From an uncultured Paracoccaceae bacterium (lineage in GTDB: Bacteria; Pseudomonadota; Alphaproteobacteria; Rhodobacterales; Rhodobacteraceae): a stretch of 64,000 nt of DNA. Position numbers and translations under genes: made by a program. The DNA is taken from assembly GCA_947496605.1 (NCBI GenBank), contig CANMDF010000003.1:186001-250000 (forward strand), in the 5' to 3' direction. The notes under the pieces are model-generated. The model was not told the DNA's origin, did not search any database, and saw only the letters and a program-made list of their open reading frames with translations. Positions 1 through 9,086 of this stretch are shown here, one piece after another. How positions within the stretch are numbered: position 1 is the first letter of the stretch; every line of letters starts with the position of its first letter.

Positions 1-55
1 TCCAGAGACGGGAAATGACGTTTCCAACGGTCCCTGCGTTTCGTGGTTTGAACAT
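1..55 (-). CDS. Possible 5' end of a divergent gene (partial)
   Basis: An ATG reading leftward from position 55 is open to the window edge (18 codons, beginning MFKPRNAG). An AAGGCG stretch sits about 8 nt upstream. It would diverge from the LysR gene starting at 209, a common arrangement for a LysR target. Too short to identify, and it could be chance. Confidence 0.25.
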   Translation of the reverse strand, partial: MFKPRNAGTVGNVISRLW

Positions 56-208
56 GTCGTTCGCCTTTTCGGAATGTTGGCCCCACGCCTAAATCTGCGA
101 GGACAGCAGAGTTGAAACATTGAGGATCGGGCCCTCTGCGCCCTTCTTTGAAGCATGCGGAAAACAATTAGAATTGACGAAAAACTGATTACAGATATAG
201 AAAAAACC

Positions 209-1126
209 ATGAACTGGGATTCTGTATCATTTGACTGGAACCATATCAGGGCCTTCTTAGCGACGGTCGAAACGGGGTCGCTGTCGGCGGCGGCGCGCGC
301 ATTAAAACAGACACAACCAACGTTAAGCAGGCAGATCTCTTTGCTCGAAGAGGCTCTTCAGCTGACGCTCTTTGAGCGGGGAACGCGGAACATGCGGCTG
401 ACTGATGCTGGAACGGAATTGCTATCGTTTGTGCAAGGCATGGCCGACGCTGCCACCCAAATCTCAAGGGTCGCCGCCGGCCAAAGTAAAGCAATTGAAG
501 GTAGCGTCCGGATTACATCTAGTGATGCTATGGCGGCCTACGCGTTACCGCCCTGCCTGATTTCATTGCGTCAAAATCATCCTGGCATCAGCGTCGAGCT
601 GGTTCCATCTAATGAAATGAGTGATTTGACACGGCGCGATGCAGACATTGCGATCCGCCACACACGGCCTGAGCAGCCTGACCTGGTCGCCAAACGGATC
701 GCGGACATCGAAATCTCGCTCTTTGCCTCAAAGGGCTACCTTGCGTCACTTGGATCAATTGAAGATTTAGCAGGCTTTACCGCAGCAAATTTCATTGGAT
801 ACGGCCACCCTGAACGCCTTGTGCCGCAAATCAACGCCATGGGCATCCCGGTCACCAAGGCTAACTTTGGCATCACCACCTCAAACGGGAGCACGATGTA
901 TGAACTGGTCCGCGAGGGCGCTGGCATTGCCTTCTTGCCTACGATTGTTGCTGAGGGGCGTCTGGGATTGAGACGCATCCTGCAAGATGCGCCGGTCTTC
1001 AACATGGAGACATGGCTGGTCACACACCGTGAAATACAAACAAGCAGACGGATCCGTATCACATTCGACCATCTGGCACAGGAAATTGCACAGGGTGGTT
1101 GGTCTAACTTGGTTGCCAGGTCATAG
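209..1126 (+). CDS. LysR-family transcriptional regulator
   Basis: 305-residue DNA-binding regulator. The N-terminal winged helix-turn-helix covers about residues 11-70 (FLATVETGSLSAAARAL, then QPTLSRQI), followed by a type 2 periplasmic-binding-like effector domain (about 98-300). The frame is open from 155, but the ATG at 209 gives the standard family N-terminus, so I use it. The variable residues before the HTH resemble GcvA/AmpR-type regulators. Its target is unknown; the possible divergent gene at the left edge is the obvious candidate. It converges on the P-loop gene to its right. Family sure, effector unknown. Confidence 0.9.
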   Translation: MNWDSVSFDWNHIRAFLATVETGSLSAAARALKQTQPTLSRQISLLEEALQLTLFERGTRNMRLTDAGTELLSFVQGMADAATQISRVAAGQSKAIEGSVRITSSDAMAAYALPPCLISLRQNHPGISVELVPSNEMSDLTRRDADIAIRHTRPEQPDLVAKRIADIEISLFASKGYLASLGSIEDLAGFTAANFIGYGHPERLVPQINAMGIPVTKANFGITTSNGSTMYELVREGAGIAFLPTIVAEGRLGLRRILQDAPVFNMETWLVTHREIQTSRRIRITFDHLAQEIAQGGWSNLVARS

Positions 1127-1270
1127 ACCACCATGCCAGCGAGCATATTTGCTGACTGCTTACGAAAGCGTCTGCTAACTACATGTCGGAAGAACTGGCA
1201 ACATGCGTGACGAAGCTTCCGTAGTCTGTTTCGAATGAAACGGTAGCTTTGTACACTACGGACTAGTTTC

Positions 1271-1765
1271 TTACCCTTCGTCATGACAGAGAACTTTGAA
1301 ACCCTCTTCAGGTGTCGGTGGAACGAAGTAGGCGCTGATCTGATGGAACTGTTCTTCGGTCACCGTGAAGGGATGCTGGCCACTTGCATTTCGGCTCCTT
1401 AACCGCGCGAGGCAGACCTTATCTGGTGACATGAGAACATGCATTTGATGATCCGCATCTGTTTGGCTCAGAAGATGACGCATCCAGGTCCGGCTCTCCA
1501 TAGTGTTAGCCTGAAAGTCGAGCACCACGGATATTCCAGCGTCGAGTAATGCCACAATATGCGGCCCCATAGCGCGCCTCAGTTTGGCGGTGCAACGCAG
1601 ATAGTCTTGTGGCTTTTGCAGGTCGTCGGCAAAGAGCGCTGCAAGCCACGTATCCTCGGTGATCAGAACCGCATTTTCTGCCGCAGCCAGATTGGCGGCA
1701 AGCGTCGATTTGCCTGCCGCAACCTTACCGCACAGCAGGTGCAGTGTCGGACCGGATGCTTTCAT
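1271..1765 (-). CDS. P-loop AAA-type ATPase / small-molecule or zeta-like kinase
   Basis: 164-residue P-loop protein. A Walker A motif (GKVAAGKS, residues 13-20) follows a hydrophobic beta strand. A strand ending in VVLDFQA near residue 80 could carry the Walker B-like acidic residue, and arginine-rich LARLRSRN looks like a kinase lid. Short proteins of this type are often annotated as AAA family ATPases or zeta-toxin-like kinases; the substrate cannot be read. The ATG at 1765 is chosen over a GTG at 1771 because it lies about 5 nt after a GGAAG ribosome site and overlaps the stop of the upstream gene as ATGA. It is last in the leftward operon starting at 4451. No antitoxin-like partner is visible. 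Confidence 0.75.
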   Translation of the reverse strand: MKASGPTLHLLCGKVAAGKSTLAANLAAAENAVLITEDTWLAALFADDLQKPQDYLRCTAKLRRAMGPHIVALLDAGISVVLDFQANTMESRTWMRHLLSQTDADHQMHVLMSPDKVCLARLRSRNASGQHPFTVTEEQFHQISAYFVPPTPEEGFKVLCHDEG

Positions 1766-2280
1766 GGGCACTTCCTTTGCTCCAATTCATCTGTCCCAAG
1801 GCGTCGCGGCAAGCTGGAAAATCCACGGCCACGCACGGCAAACCAGTACCCCCAAAAGATCAAAAGGGCCTGCAACGGCGCGCGCACCAGCAAATAGACC
1901 GGGCCCCACTGGTGCCCCCCTGGGCCGACACCGTGGACTGCGGCATAGATGTTTCCTGGAAAGAACAGGACCAGTACTGCGATGCAACCGATTCCAGCGT
2001 AGGGTCGCGTGCGTTTTGACAAAAGCGCGAGGGCCAGCCCAGCCTCAAGCAGACCGGTCGCATAAACAAACGGCCTGCGTGCGGGAATGAAGTCTGGCAA
2101 CATGGACACCATTTCGTCTGTGATGACAAAATGTCCAATTGAGAAGAACGCGAAGGCAGCGGCATAGCTCAGCACGCCACCAAGCTTGATGACGCCATCC
2201 GCTGTCGTTCTCCGCGCGATGGCGGCGGCGATAAGTAGAGGAACAAACAAGATTGTAAGAACTATCAGTGGTGTGATCAT
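1762..2280 (-). CDS. DoxX-like small integral membrane protein
   Basis: 172-residue protein with about four hydrophobic segments (roughly residues 3-20, 35-52, 70-88, 95-112) and a further one near 135-155. The pattern (a GH..I..M.P.FIPAR-like loop, FPGNIYAA, then WGPVYLLVRAPLQ) resembles the DoxX/COG4270 group of membrane proteins, whose biochemical role is largely unsettled. The start at 2280 is used because the 46 codons upstream in frame are not hydrophobic and lack family character. It overlaps the following P-loop gene by 4 nt (ATGA), which suggests translational coupling. Confidence 0.72.
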   Translation of the reverse strand: MITPLIVLTILFVPLLIAAAIARRTTADGVIKLGGVLSYAAAFAFFSIGHFVITDEMVSMLPDFIPARRPFVYATGLLEAGLALALLSKRTRPYAGIGCIAVLVLFFPGNIYAAVHGVGPGGHQWGPVYLLVRAPLQALLIFWGYWFAVRGRGFSSLPRRLGTDELEQRKCP

Positions 2281-2363
2281 ATCCGATCTCCGTAATACAG
2301 TGTTTTTGGATAATTCGGCGGGTAAAGCGCGCTGCCCGTCGCCGCCGAAACGGGTGATTTGCC

Positions 2364-2753
2364 TTAACCGGCGCCTAACAGGTCCGTACCGTAAGAGTTG
2401 TCGACCGTGCAGAGCCAACCGCGCGTTTGATCACGTTTGAAAACATAGGTTGCCCGACGGGTCATTGGCTCGGCGACCTCACCAATGTGCAGATGTGTCT
2501 CCATGATGACCAAGGCGGTATCTGCACCTTCGATGACTTGCGCCTCTCCCTGTGTAACGGTCAACGCATTTTTGAAGTGCTCCGCGATTGCCACGAATGC
2601 TTCCCTGATTTGGGGTTTGCCTTTGGCGATCTGACCGGGCTGGACGACAAGAACTGCATCATCGGCATAAAACGCCATGAGTGCGTCGAAATACTCGGCG
2701 CTGATTGCGCGGTCGGCGTGTTTGATCAATTCAAGAACGGGATGTTCGGACAT
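2364..2753 (-). CDS. SnoaL-like / NTF2-fold protein (DUF4440-type)
   Basis: 129 residues with the pattern of a small cone-shaped NTF2-fold protein: an N-terminal helix pair (AISAEYFDALMAFYADDAVLV), then GKPQIREAF and a C-terminal strand set (TRRATYVFKRDQ..GWLCTVDNSYG). This fold includes ketosteroid-isomerase-like enzymes and detoxification proteins, so no reaction can be assigned. It is third in the operon that begins with the oxidoreductase at 4451, 42 nt after the DUF4386 gene. A ribosome site (GGAAAAAC) lies just upstream of the ATG. Confidence 0.75.
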   Translation of the reverse strand: MSEHPVLELIKHADRAISAEYFDALMAFYADDAVLVVQPGQIAKGKPQIREAFVAIAEHFKNALTVTQGEAQVIEGADTALVIMETHLHIGEVAEPMTRRATYVFKRDQTRGWLCTVDNSYGTDLLGAG

Positions 2754-2795
2754 TTGTTTTTCCTTTCAAAAGAGTTTTTGGTGACTGGTCAGATG

Positions 2796-3458
2796 TCAGA
2801 CCGTAGCGGCGCGTCGGCTCTGGCGTGGTAAGACAAGCAGCCACAGACAGAATGCGGTTTCTGCAATCAATGGCAGGACATAGGCCGGGGCGATGAAGCC
2901 ATGCAGGTCCGCTGCAACAAAGCGCAGGACACTTCCGGTCAGGTAAACCACCCCTGACAGGCCGATCCCGACCCCGAAAAAGCGCGGGACAAAGCCGGAC
3001 TGGACGATCAAAACTGCCGTCAGAAAGCAGTTCACAGCAAAGAAGATCAGGCCGAGATCATAACCATAAGCGTGCAACGCGATGAAGCTCAGCGCGTGCT
3101 CTGCGTCATCAAACAAAAGCGCGGCTTGCAAATTCAGAAGGCCCGCCGCGATCAAACCAGATTGGAGCAATCGAAAAACCAGCGCGCCCAGTGCCAACCC
3201 CGCTGATACGGACCGGAACATCAGGAACAGCAGCACTGCAAGGGCGGCATCCGCCAGCGCCATCACCACGTCCGCCATGATCGAAAGGCGGAACCGCATG
3301 TGTTCGGCGTTGATCGCCTGCATTGTCTGTTCCGCTGAACCAAAATCGATCAGCGGTCCGCGCAAAGCGACTTCGGACCCGACGCCACAAAGAATGATGA
3401 CAAGGTAGCAGACACCTGCAAAACGCACCTGCTGCGTTGAGATTGAAAGCGTGTTCAT
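2796..3458 (-). CDS. DUF4386-family integral membrane protein
   Basis: 220 residues with about six membrane segments. The start (QVRFAGVCYLVIILCGVGSEVALRG) and the later LLNLQAALLF and GYDLGLIFFAVNC blocks match the DUF4386 pattern as I remember it. Function is unknown for the family. It lies 12 nt downstream of the oxidoreductase gene in the same leftward operon and has a comparable neighbourhood to SnoaL-like and DoxX-like genes, which suggests a shared stress or detoxification role (inference). Confidence 0.78.
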   Translation of the reverse strand: MNTLSISTQQVRFAGVCYLVIILCGVGSEVALRGPLIDFGSAEQTMQAINAEHMRFRLSIMADVVMALADAALAVLLFLMFRSVSAGLALGALVFRLLQSGLIAAGLLNLQAALLFDDAEHALSFIALHAYGYDLGLIFFAVNCFLTAVLIVQSGFVPRFFGVGIGLSGVVYLTGSVLRFVAADLHGFIAPAYVLPLIAETAFCLWLLVLPRQSRRAATV

Positions 3459-3470
3459 GTCACGTCCCCC

Positions 3471-4451
3471 TCACACCACAACGACGTTGCCGCGCTTGCG
3501 GCCCGTTTCGACATAGCGATGCGCCTCGACCAGATCGGCCAACGGATAAGTGCGATCCATGACGGGCGAAAACTGGCTTTTGGCCATCAGCGCGAGAACC
3601 TCTGCCAGCTCTGCGCGATGGACTGCGGGCTTGGACATGCCCGCCGCAGCAAACTTGGCCCTCTTGCTGCCGAATACTCTGGTCGCGACCATGTCCCGCA
3701 ATAAGGCAAGGCCCAATACGGGGCAAATGTAGCGCCCACCTTTCGTCAATGCTGGGTTGGCTGCACCGAAGGATGAAACCCCCAGCGTGTCGAACACGAC
3801 GTCATAAGTGGCGCGACATGCTAGCGGGTCTTCGCTGCGATAGTCGACAACCCGATCCGCGCCGAGGGACCGCAGGAGCTCTGCATTCTTTGCGCTTGCA
3901 CTTGCCGTCACTTTGGCCCCGAGGGCTTTGGCGAATTGAACCGCAGCCGTTCCAAGACCGCCTGACCCACCAAGGATGAGCACGTTCTCACCCGGCTGCA
4001 CCTGCGCCACCCGCGTCAGGAAATGCCAAGATGTCATCGCGCCATCAAAAAGGGTCGCGGCTTCCTCGTAGGTCACGGCATCAGGCTTTTGCAAAAGGCT
4101 GCCGCTTGCATCGACGCAGATATACGAAGCATTTGCCCCGAACTGGAGGCCGGCCTCAGCAAAGACGGCATCGCCAACAGCAAAGTCGGTCACGTTGTCG
4201 CCCACCGCGACAATATCGCCCGCAAAGCAGGTCCCAACCAATCCGGTCCGCGGCCGCTTGAGCCCTAGAAAAAGGCGGGCAAACTTTGGCTGGCCTGCCC
4301 GCATCATGCCATCCGCGCGTGTCACGGCAGAGGCCCGGATGCGGATCAGAACTTGTCCAGACTTCGGTGTTTGTACTGTGCGGGATACGGGTTTGAGGAC
4401 GTCGGGGCCGCCGTAACGGCTGACGTCCCAAGCAGTAAATGTCGTTTCCAT
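3471..4451 (-). CDS. Zinc-independent alcohol dehydrogenase / quinone oxidoreductase-like (MDR superfamily)
   Basis: 326-residue medium-chain reductase: a GroES-like N-terminal domain (about 10-120) and a Rossmann domain with GGSGGLG at 161-167 for NAD(P)H. The cysteine/histidine zinc ligands of classical alcohol dehydrogenases are absent, as in the quinone oxidoreductase/zeta-crystallin group. It probably reduces a quinone or enone with NAD(P)H. It is first in the leftward operon and diverges from a LysR gene 100 bp away. A TGAACC-N5-GGTTCA dyad lies between them, so LysR control is likely. The substrate is unknown. Confidence 0.85.
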   Translation of the reverse strand: METTFTAWDVSRYGGPDVLKPVSRTVQTPKSGQVLIRIRASAVTRADGMMRAGQPKFARLFLGLKRPRTGLVGTCFAGDIVAVGDNVTDFAVGDAVFAEAGLQFGANASYICVDASGSLLQKPDAVTYEEAATLFDGAMTSWHFLTRVAQVQPGENVLILGGSGGLGTAAVQFAKALGAKVTASASAKNAELLRSLGADRVVDYRSEDPLACRATYDVVFDTLGVSSFGAANPALTKGGRYICPVLGLALLRDMVATRVFGSKRAKFAAAGMSKPAVHRAELAEVLALMAKSQFSPVMDRTYPLADLVEAHRYVETGRKRGNVVVV

Positions 4452-4517
4452 GGTGATCTCCTTGATTGAATGATCAGGGAAATACCGGATTTATTTTAAT
4501 ACGATCATTGCCTAAGA

Positions 4518-4534
4518 TGAACCAGATAGGTTCA
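4518..4534. promoter_or_regulatory. Candidate LysR operator: 6-5-6 inverted repeat
   Basis: A perfect dyad TGAACC-AGATA-GGTTCA lies between the divergent oxidoreductase (start 4451) and LysR (start 4552) genes, 18 bp before the LysR start. Position and symmetry suit a regulator site acting on both promoters. It is not a strict T-N11-A box, so another regulator could own it. Confidence 0.45.
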
Positions 4535-4551
4535 AAAACGATACAGTGATT

Positions 4552-5433
4552 ATGGATTGGAAATCGCTACCCGCCTTTCTTGCCGTCGCGCGCTCAGGCT
4601 CTCTTCGGGCAGGCGCAGAACAGATAGAGGGCACCCACGCCACCGTGCGCCGCCAGATTGAAGGTCTGGAGGCCCAACTTGGCACGACGCTATTTCGTAG
4701 GAATGCAGCGGGGCTGACGCTGACGCCTGCGGGACGGCGTTTGCTGCCTCAAGCACTCGAAGCCGAGGCGGCCTTGCTTAAGGGTTTCAGTGCCGTAAAG
4801 GGCCTAGATCGCGAAGCGTCAGGGCGCATTCGATTGTCCGTTGATCCGATGACGGCGCATTATTTGCTCGCCCCTGCTTTGGCAGAATTTGCGACGCTTT
4901 ATCCCGAGATTCAGATCGAGTTGAAACTGTCCTATTTCATTGATTCAATTGAAAAAGACGAAACCGACGTGTCCATCCGGCATGTTGTAAAGGTAGACGA
5001 AGACGCGGTTGGCCGTAAACTGTTTCCATTGTCCATCGGTGTGTTTGCGTCCCGAGAGTATATTGACCGACAATTGCCCGAAGCCGGACCAAAAGGCAAA
5101 GGGCTCACATGGATTGGCTACGGCGATGTGCCAGAGTTGCAGGCAATGATCGACGCCTCGCCATTTCCGCACGCGCGTGTCCGTCACACCGTCCAGGACC
5201 CGCAAATGCACCTACATCTTGCGCGTCATGGGGCGGGCATGGCGTTTGTCGCTAACTGGGTCACAACTGTCTTTCCCGAGATGCAAAGGGTGCCCGGCAC
5301 TGACTTGGACCAACGAAGGTCAACATGGATTCTGCTGCATGGCGACTTGCGCCGTGTGCGCCGCGCGCGATTGCTTGTCGATTATCTCTCCAGTGCACTG
5401 CTGGAACGGCGCGCGGACTTTATCGGGAAGTAA
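4552..5433 (+). CDS. LysR-family transcriptional regulator
   Basis: 293 residues. The N-terminal helix-turn-helix spans about 1-60 (FLAVARSGSLRAGAEQI, then HATVRRQIEGLEAQLGTTLF). The C-terminal effector domain contains ASREYIDRQL and GAGMAFVANWV blocks usual for the family. The frame also allows a GTG at 4546, but the ATG at 4552 gives the normal MDWKSLPAFLAV start. It diverges from the five-gene operon beginning at 4451, which it most likely controls (inference from arrangement and the dyad at 4518-4534). Confidence 0.9.
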   Translation: MDWKSLPAFLAVARSGSLRAGAEQIEGTHATVRRQIEGLEAQLGTTLFRRNAAGLTLTPAGRRLLPQALEAEAALLKGFSAVKGLDREASGRIRLSVDPMTAHYLLAPALAEFATLYPEIQIELKLSYFIDSIEKDETDVSIRHVVKVDEDAVGRKLFPLSIGVFASREYIDRQLPEAGPKGKGLTWIGYGDVPELQAMIDASPFPHARVRHTVQDPQMHLHLARHGAGMAFVANWVTTVFPEMQRVPGTDLDQRRSTWILLHGDLRRVRRARLLVDYLSSALLERRADFIGK

Positions 5434-5491
5434 CGGCGTTTGCCCCTGAGGAAGTCATTTGTGTCAGATGGCGTACTACTGCTAGGTGCTC

Positions 5492-5531
5492 TAGCTCTAG
5501 CTCGATCTCAAATGCGTCAGTGCTAGAGCTA
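5492..5531. repeat. Long-loop inverted repeat in a convergent intergenic gap
   Basis: TAGCTCTAGC (5492-5501) and GCTAGAGCTA (5522-5531) are perfect reverse complements separated by 20 nt. They lie between the ends of the LysR gene and the flavoprotein gene on the opposite strand. The hairpin could help end transcription from both sides, but no T-run follows on either strand. Confidence 0.4.
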
Positions 5532-5602
5532 CAAAGTTGCCGTTCGCTATCATGCCGCAATTTGGTTGCTTTGGGCTCATTGCTGCCGTTCACACCCCAC
5601 CC

Positions 5603-8047
5603 TCAAAGCTTCACACGCTCACTCGTCGGATCGTAAAACGGCTTCGTCTGTGCTTCCGCCTTCACTCGCGTGCCCATCACGTCGATCTCATAGGTGCTGT
5701 CCAGCATTTCGGAGATGCTTTCGCCTTTGCAAGGCACATAGCCCATGCCAATTGCAGCCCCAAGGTGGTGACCGTAGCCGCCCGATGACAGATAGCCCAC
5801 GACCTCGCCGTTCCGCAGGACGGGTTCGTTATGGTACAGCAGCGGTTCAGGGTCGGTCAGTTTGAACTGCACCAGTCGCTGTTCCAGCCCGGCTTCGCGT
5901 TTGCGCAGCACCGCGTCGCGCCCAATAAAGCTGGGTTTGTCGCGTTTCACAGCAAAGCCAAGCCCTGCCTCCAGCACGTGATCCTCAGAAGTGATGTCAT
6001 GTCCAAAGTGACGGAAGCCTTTTTCCATCCGGCAGGTATCCATCATATGCATCCCGCACAGGCGCATGCCGAAATCAAAGCCAGCCTTCGCCAAGGTTTC
6101 AAACACATGGCCGCACATGTCAGCCGGGATATAGACCTCCCATCCTAGTTCGCCCACGTAAGTGACGCGGTGCACACGGGCGACGGCCATGCCAATCTCA
6201 ATCTCTTGCGCGGTGCCGAAGGGGTTTACCTCGTTTGAGAAATCATTAGGCGATACAGCCTGCAGCAATTCGCGCGACCGGGGGCCCATGATGGCCAAGA
6301 TGCCTTCGCCAGCGGTTACGTCAGTGATCACTACGTTGAAATCACCCTGATGGCGGCGCATCCATGTCTGATCGGCAAGGCGTGTCGCGGCAGGGGTCAC
6401 AACCAGATAGCAGTTTTCCTCAATCCGGGTGACGGTCACATCCGCCTCGATCCCGCCTTTGGTGTTCAGGAATTGCGTATAGACGATCTTGCCCACAGGC
6501 ACGTCGTAATCGCCGCCGCCCACATAGTTCATAAAGGCCATCGCATCGCGGCCTTCGACCCGGATTTTGCCAAAAGATGACATGTCGTACATGCCGACGT
6601 TCTGGCGGATGGCCATATGTTCTTCGCGGACGTTGTCGAAAAAGTTCTGGCGCGACCAGCTATATTCATACTCGGCCTTCTGGGCCTCTCGCGCGAACCA
6701 GTTGGCCCGTTCCCAGCCGGCCAATTCACCCATCACAGCGCCACGCTCAAGCAGATGTTCGTGGAATGGCGTGCGGCGGATACCGCGCGCAGTGGCTTTC
6801 TGGCGGAAGGGGAAGTGGTCAGCATAAAGGAGGCCCAGTGTTTCTTTGGACCGTTCAAAAAGATAGGTTTTGTTGCCCTGAAACGGCTGCATGCGGCTGA
6901 TATCCACATCGCCCAGATCAAACGGTTTTTCGCCGCTGTCCATCCATTGCGACAGGGCCATACCGGCGCCACCGGCAGACTGGATGCCGATTGAGTTAAA
7001 GCCAGCAGCAACCCAGACGTTATCCATCTCAGGCGCAAGGCCAAGGTGGTAGGCGTCGTCAGGCGTAAAGCTTTCGGGGCCGTTAAAGAACGTGTGAATA
7101 CCGGCCTCGGCCAGCATCGGCAGTCGTTCAACCGCGGCTTCAAGGATCGGCTCAAAGTGGTCGAAGTCTTCGGGCAATTGGTCGAACTCGAAATCGGCAG
7201 GGATGCCGTCCATCGCCCAAGGTTTGGCGTTGGGTTCAAACGCGCCTAGCAACATCTTACCAGCGTCTTCTTTATAATAGGCGCATTCATCCGGCACACG
7301 CAGCACCGGCATTTGGGTCAGGCCCTGAATAGCCTCGGTCACAATATAAAAGTGTTCGCAAGCATGCAGCGGCACGTTCACGCCCGCCATGCGCCCAACC
7401 TCATGGCCCCACATACCCGCACAGTTCACGATCATGTCGCAGGTCATGGTGCCAGTATCGCCACCCTGCTCCCATTCCACGGACTGCACGCGGCGGCCTG
7501 TTTTGTTGATCTTTGTGACTTTGGTCCGCTCTGCAACAACAGCGCCGTTCTGGCGGGCGCCCTTGGCCAATGCCAATGCGATATTGGCTGGGTCGCCTTG
7601 GCCGTCTTTGGGCAGGTAAACTCCGGCCTGAACCCCATCAATATTCAGATGCTCATAACGGGCTTTGACCTCGTCTGGTGAAATCTCTTCCACGTCCACA
7701 CCAAAGGCACGGGCCATGCCAGCTTGGCGGAAAATCTCTTCGCGGCGTTCTTCGGTCAGGGCCACGGTAATCGATCCACAGCGCTTAAACCCGGTCGCAA
7801 CACCTGTTTCTTCTTCCAGATTGCCATAGAGTTCTTGGCTATATTTCGCGAGCTTCGTCATATTCGCGGTTGCCCGCAATTGCGCGATCAAACCAGCGGC
7901 ATGCCATGTGGTGCCGGACGTCAGCTGTTTGCGTTCCAGCAATACGACGTCTTTCCAGCCCAGCTTGGCCAAATGATACGCCACAGAGCAGCCAATAACG
8001 CCGCCACCAATGATGACAACACGGGCATGAGTTGGGAGGGTAGGCAT
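5603..8047 (-). CDS. Dimethylglycine/sarcosine dehydrogenase-like FAD protein with folate-binding GcvT domain
   Basis: 814 residues. The N-terminal DAO-type FAD domain carries GGGVIG (14-19) and TTWHAAG with His49, the residue that holds FAD covalently in dimethylglycine and sarcosine dehydrogenases. The C-terminal half (about 430-800) is an aminomethyltransferase (GcvT) fold that in relatives binds tetrahydrofolate and captures the released one-carbon unit. The expected reaction is oxidative N-demethylation of dimethylglycine, sarcosine or a related amine. It lies 94 nt downstream of the GlxA-type regulator and is the last gene of the leftward cluster. A second full-length paralog is at 10413-12866. 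Which amine each uses cannot be read. Confidence 0.88.
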   Translation of the reverse strand: MPTLPTHARVVIIGGGVIGCSVAYHLAKLGWKDVVLLERKQLTSGTTWHAAGLIAQLRATANMTKLAKYSQELYGNLEEETGVATGFKRCGSITVALTEERREEIFRQAGMARAFGVDVEEISPDEVKARYEHLNIDGVQAGVYLPKDGQGDPANIALALAKGARQNGAVVAERTKVTKINKTGRRVQSVEWEQGGDTGTMTCDMIVNCAGMWGHEVGRMAGVNVPLHACEHFYIVTEAIQGLTQMPVLRVPDECAYYKEDAGKMLLGAFEPNAKPWAMDGIPADFEFDQLPEDFDHFEPILEAAVERLPMLAEAGIHTFFNGPESFTPDDAYHLGLAPEMDNVWVAAGFNSIGIQSAGGAGMALSQWMDSGEKPFDLGDVDISRMQPFQGNKTYLFERSKETLGLLYADHFPFRQKATARGIRRTPFHEHLLERGAVMGELAGWERANWFAREAQKAEYEYSWSRQNFFDNVREEHMAIRQNVGMYDMSSFGKIRVEGRDAMAFMNYVGGGDYDVPVGKIVYTQFLNTKGGIEADVTVTRIEENCYLVVTPAATRLADQTWMRRHQGDFNVVITDVTAGEGILAIMGPRSRELLQAVSPNDFSNEVNPFGTAQEIEIGMAVARVHRVTYVGELGWEVYIPADMCGHVFETLAKAGFDFGMRLCGMHMMDTCRMEKGFRHFGHDITSEDHVLEAGLGFAVKRDKPSFIGRDAVLRKREAGLEQRLVQFKLTDPEPLLYHNEPVLRNGEVVGYLSSGGYGHHLGAAIGMGYVPCKGESISEMLDSTYEIDVMGTRVKAEAQTKPFYDPTSERVKL

Positions 8048-8141
8048 ATTCGGAAAATCCTATCGCGATTGAACTTGTAAATTTGTGCCAGTTTGCAGTT
8101 TTTCAGACTGCGGTAAATGCGTCAGATTTGGCGCATTCGCG

Positions 8142-9086
8142 CTATTTATGCCGGCCTTTTTTGCGGGCGGCATTGGGGGTCATGCCAAAGGCCTCGCGGT
8201 AAATCGTTGTAAACCCGCTTGGAAACCCGCAGGCCAGACCAATTTCATTGATCCGCATATCCGTGTTCAATAGCAGGTTATTGGCTTTGTTCAGGCGCAG
8301 ACCGCGATAATACCCGTTTGGAGTGGCCTTAAGCATGCGGTTGAATTTGCGCTCTAATGACCGTTTTGACAGATGGGTCCGGTCCGCGATTTCGCTGATC
8401 GGCAACGGAAACTCCATGTTGTCCTGCATGAGCGCAAGACAGGTATCCAAGGCTGTGTCACCAGTCGTCGTCACCTCTTTGCCAGAGAAAGGCTGCAGTG
8501 TGTTGAAATGCCTGACCCTTTCATGGAGCAAAATATCTGCGACCGTGGACATCGTTGCAGATGAGGCATGTTGGCCTGCAATCGACAGTGTGATGTCGAA
8601 TGTCGCACTCATCCCAGCGCAAGTGATGATAGCACCAGCTTCGACAGCGAGAGTGGCTTTGGTATCAAAAAGACCCAAGCGCTCCATCAGAACGGTGCGG
8701 TTTTCCCAATGCGTGGTGTGGCTGCCGGGTGCCCCTTGGGTTTCAGAGATATAGCGGGCTGCGGCCTCAGATAATAACACCACGCGGGCTTGGCGGCTGG
8801 TGTAATTGGGCAATGCGTTGCCAAGTGAAAGGTCAGGGCAGGCAGGGTCTGCATTGCCGACAACGAAAAGGTAATCAGCATCAGGACGGGCGGGCAGCTG
8901 TGTTGTGTCAACCGACACGCCGCTACTGGCCGTCATTGTCCCGCCGTGCGCTGATCTGACACGCCATTCAAAAAGAGGGCTGCCATTAATACGGTTTGCG
9001 AGTCTAAGAACTTCTACAACACCTGCGAATTCCGTCAGGATAAACCCATCGGCGACGTAGACATCAAAGGCAGTTACTTCGGTCAT
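8142..9086 (-). CDS. GlxA/GbdR-like transcriptional regulator (DJ-1/PfpI domain + AraC HTH)
   Basis: 314 residues. A class I glutamine-amidotransferase/DJ-1-like domain occupies about 1-170, followed by an AraC/XylS DNA-binding domain (about 215-310) with paired HTH motifs (ISEIADRTHLSKRSLERKF and INEIGLACGFPSGFTTIYREAFG). This domain pair is that of GbdR, which senses glycine betaine and dimethylglycine in Pseudomonas. Its position between a homocysteine-methyltransferase-like gene (4-nt ATGA overlap) and a demethylase supports a similar role here (inference). Confidence 0.88.
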   Translation of the reverse strand: MTEVTAFDVYVADGFILTEFAGVVEVLRLANRINGSPLFEWRVRSAHGGTMTASSGVSVDTTQLPARPDADYLFVVGNADPACPDLSLGNALPNYTSRQARVVLLSEAAARYISETQGAPGSHTTHWENRTVLMERLGLFDTKATLAVEAGAIITCAGMSATFDITLSIAGQHASSATMSTVADILLHERVRHFNTLQPFSGKEVTTTGDTALDTCLALMQDNMEFPLPISEIADRTHLSKRSLERKFNRMLKATPNGYYRGLRLNKANNLLLNTDMRINEIGLACGFPSGFTTIYREAFGMTPNAARKKGRHK

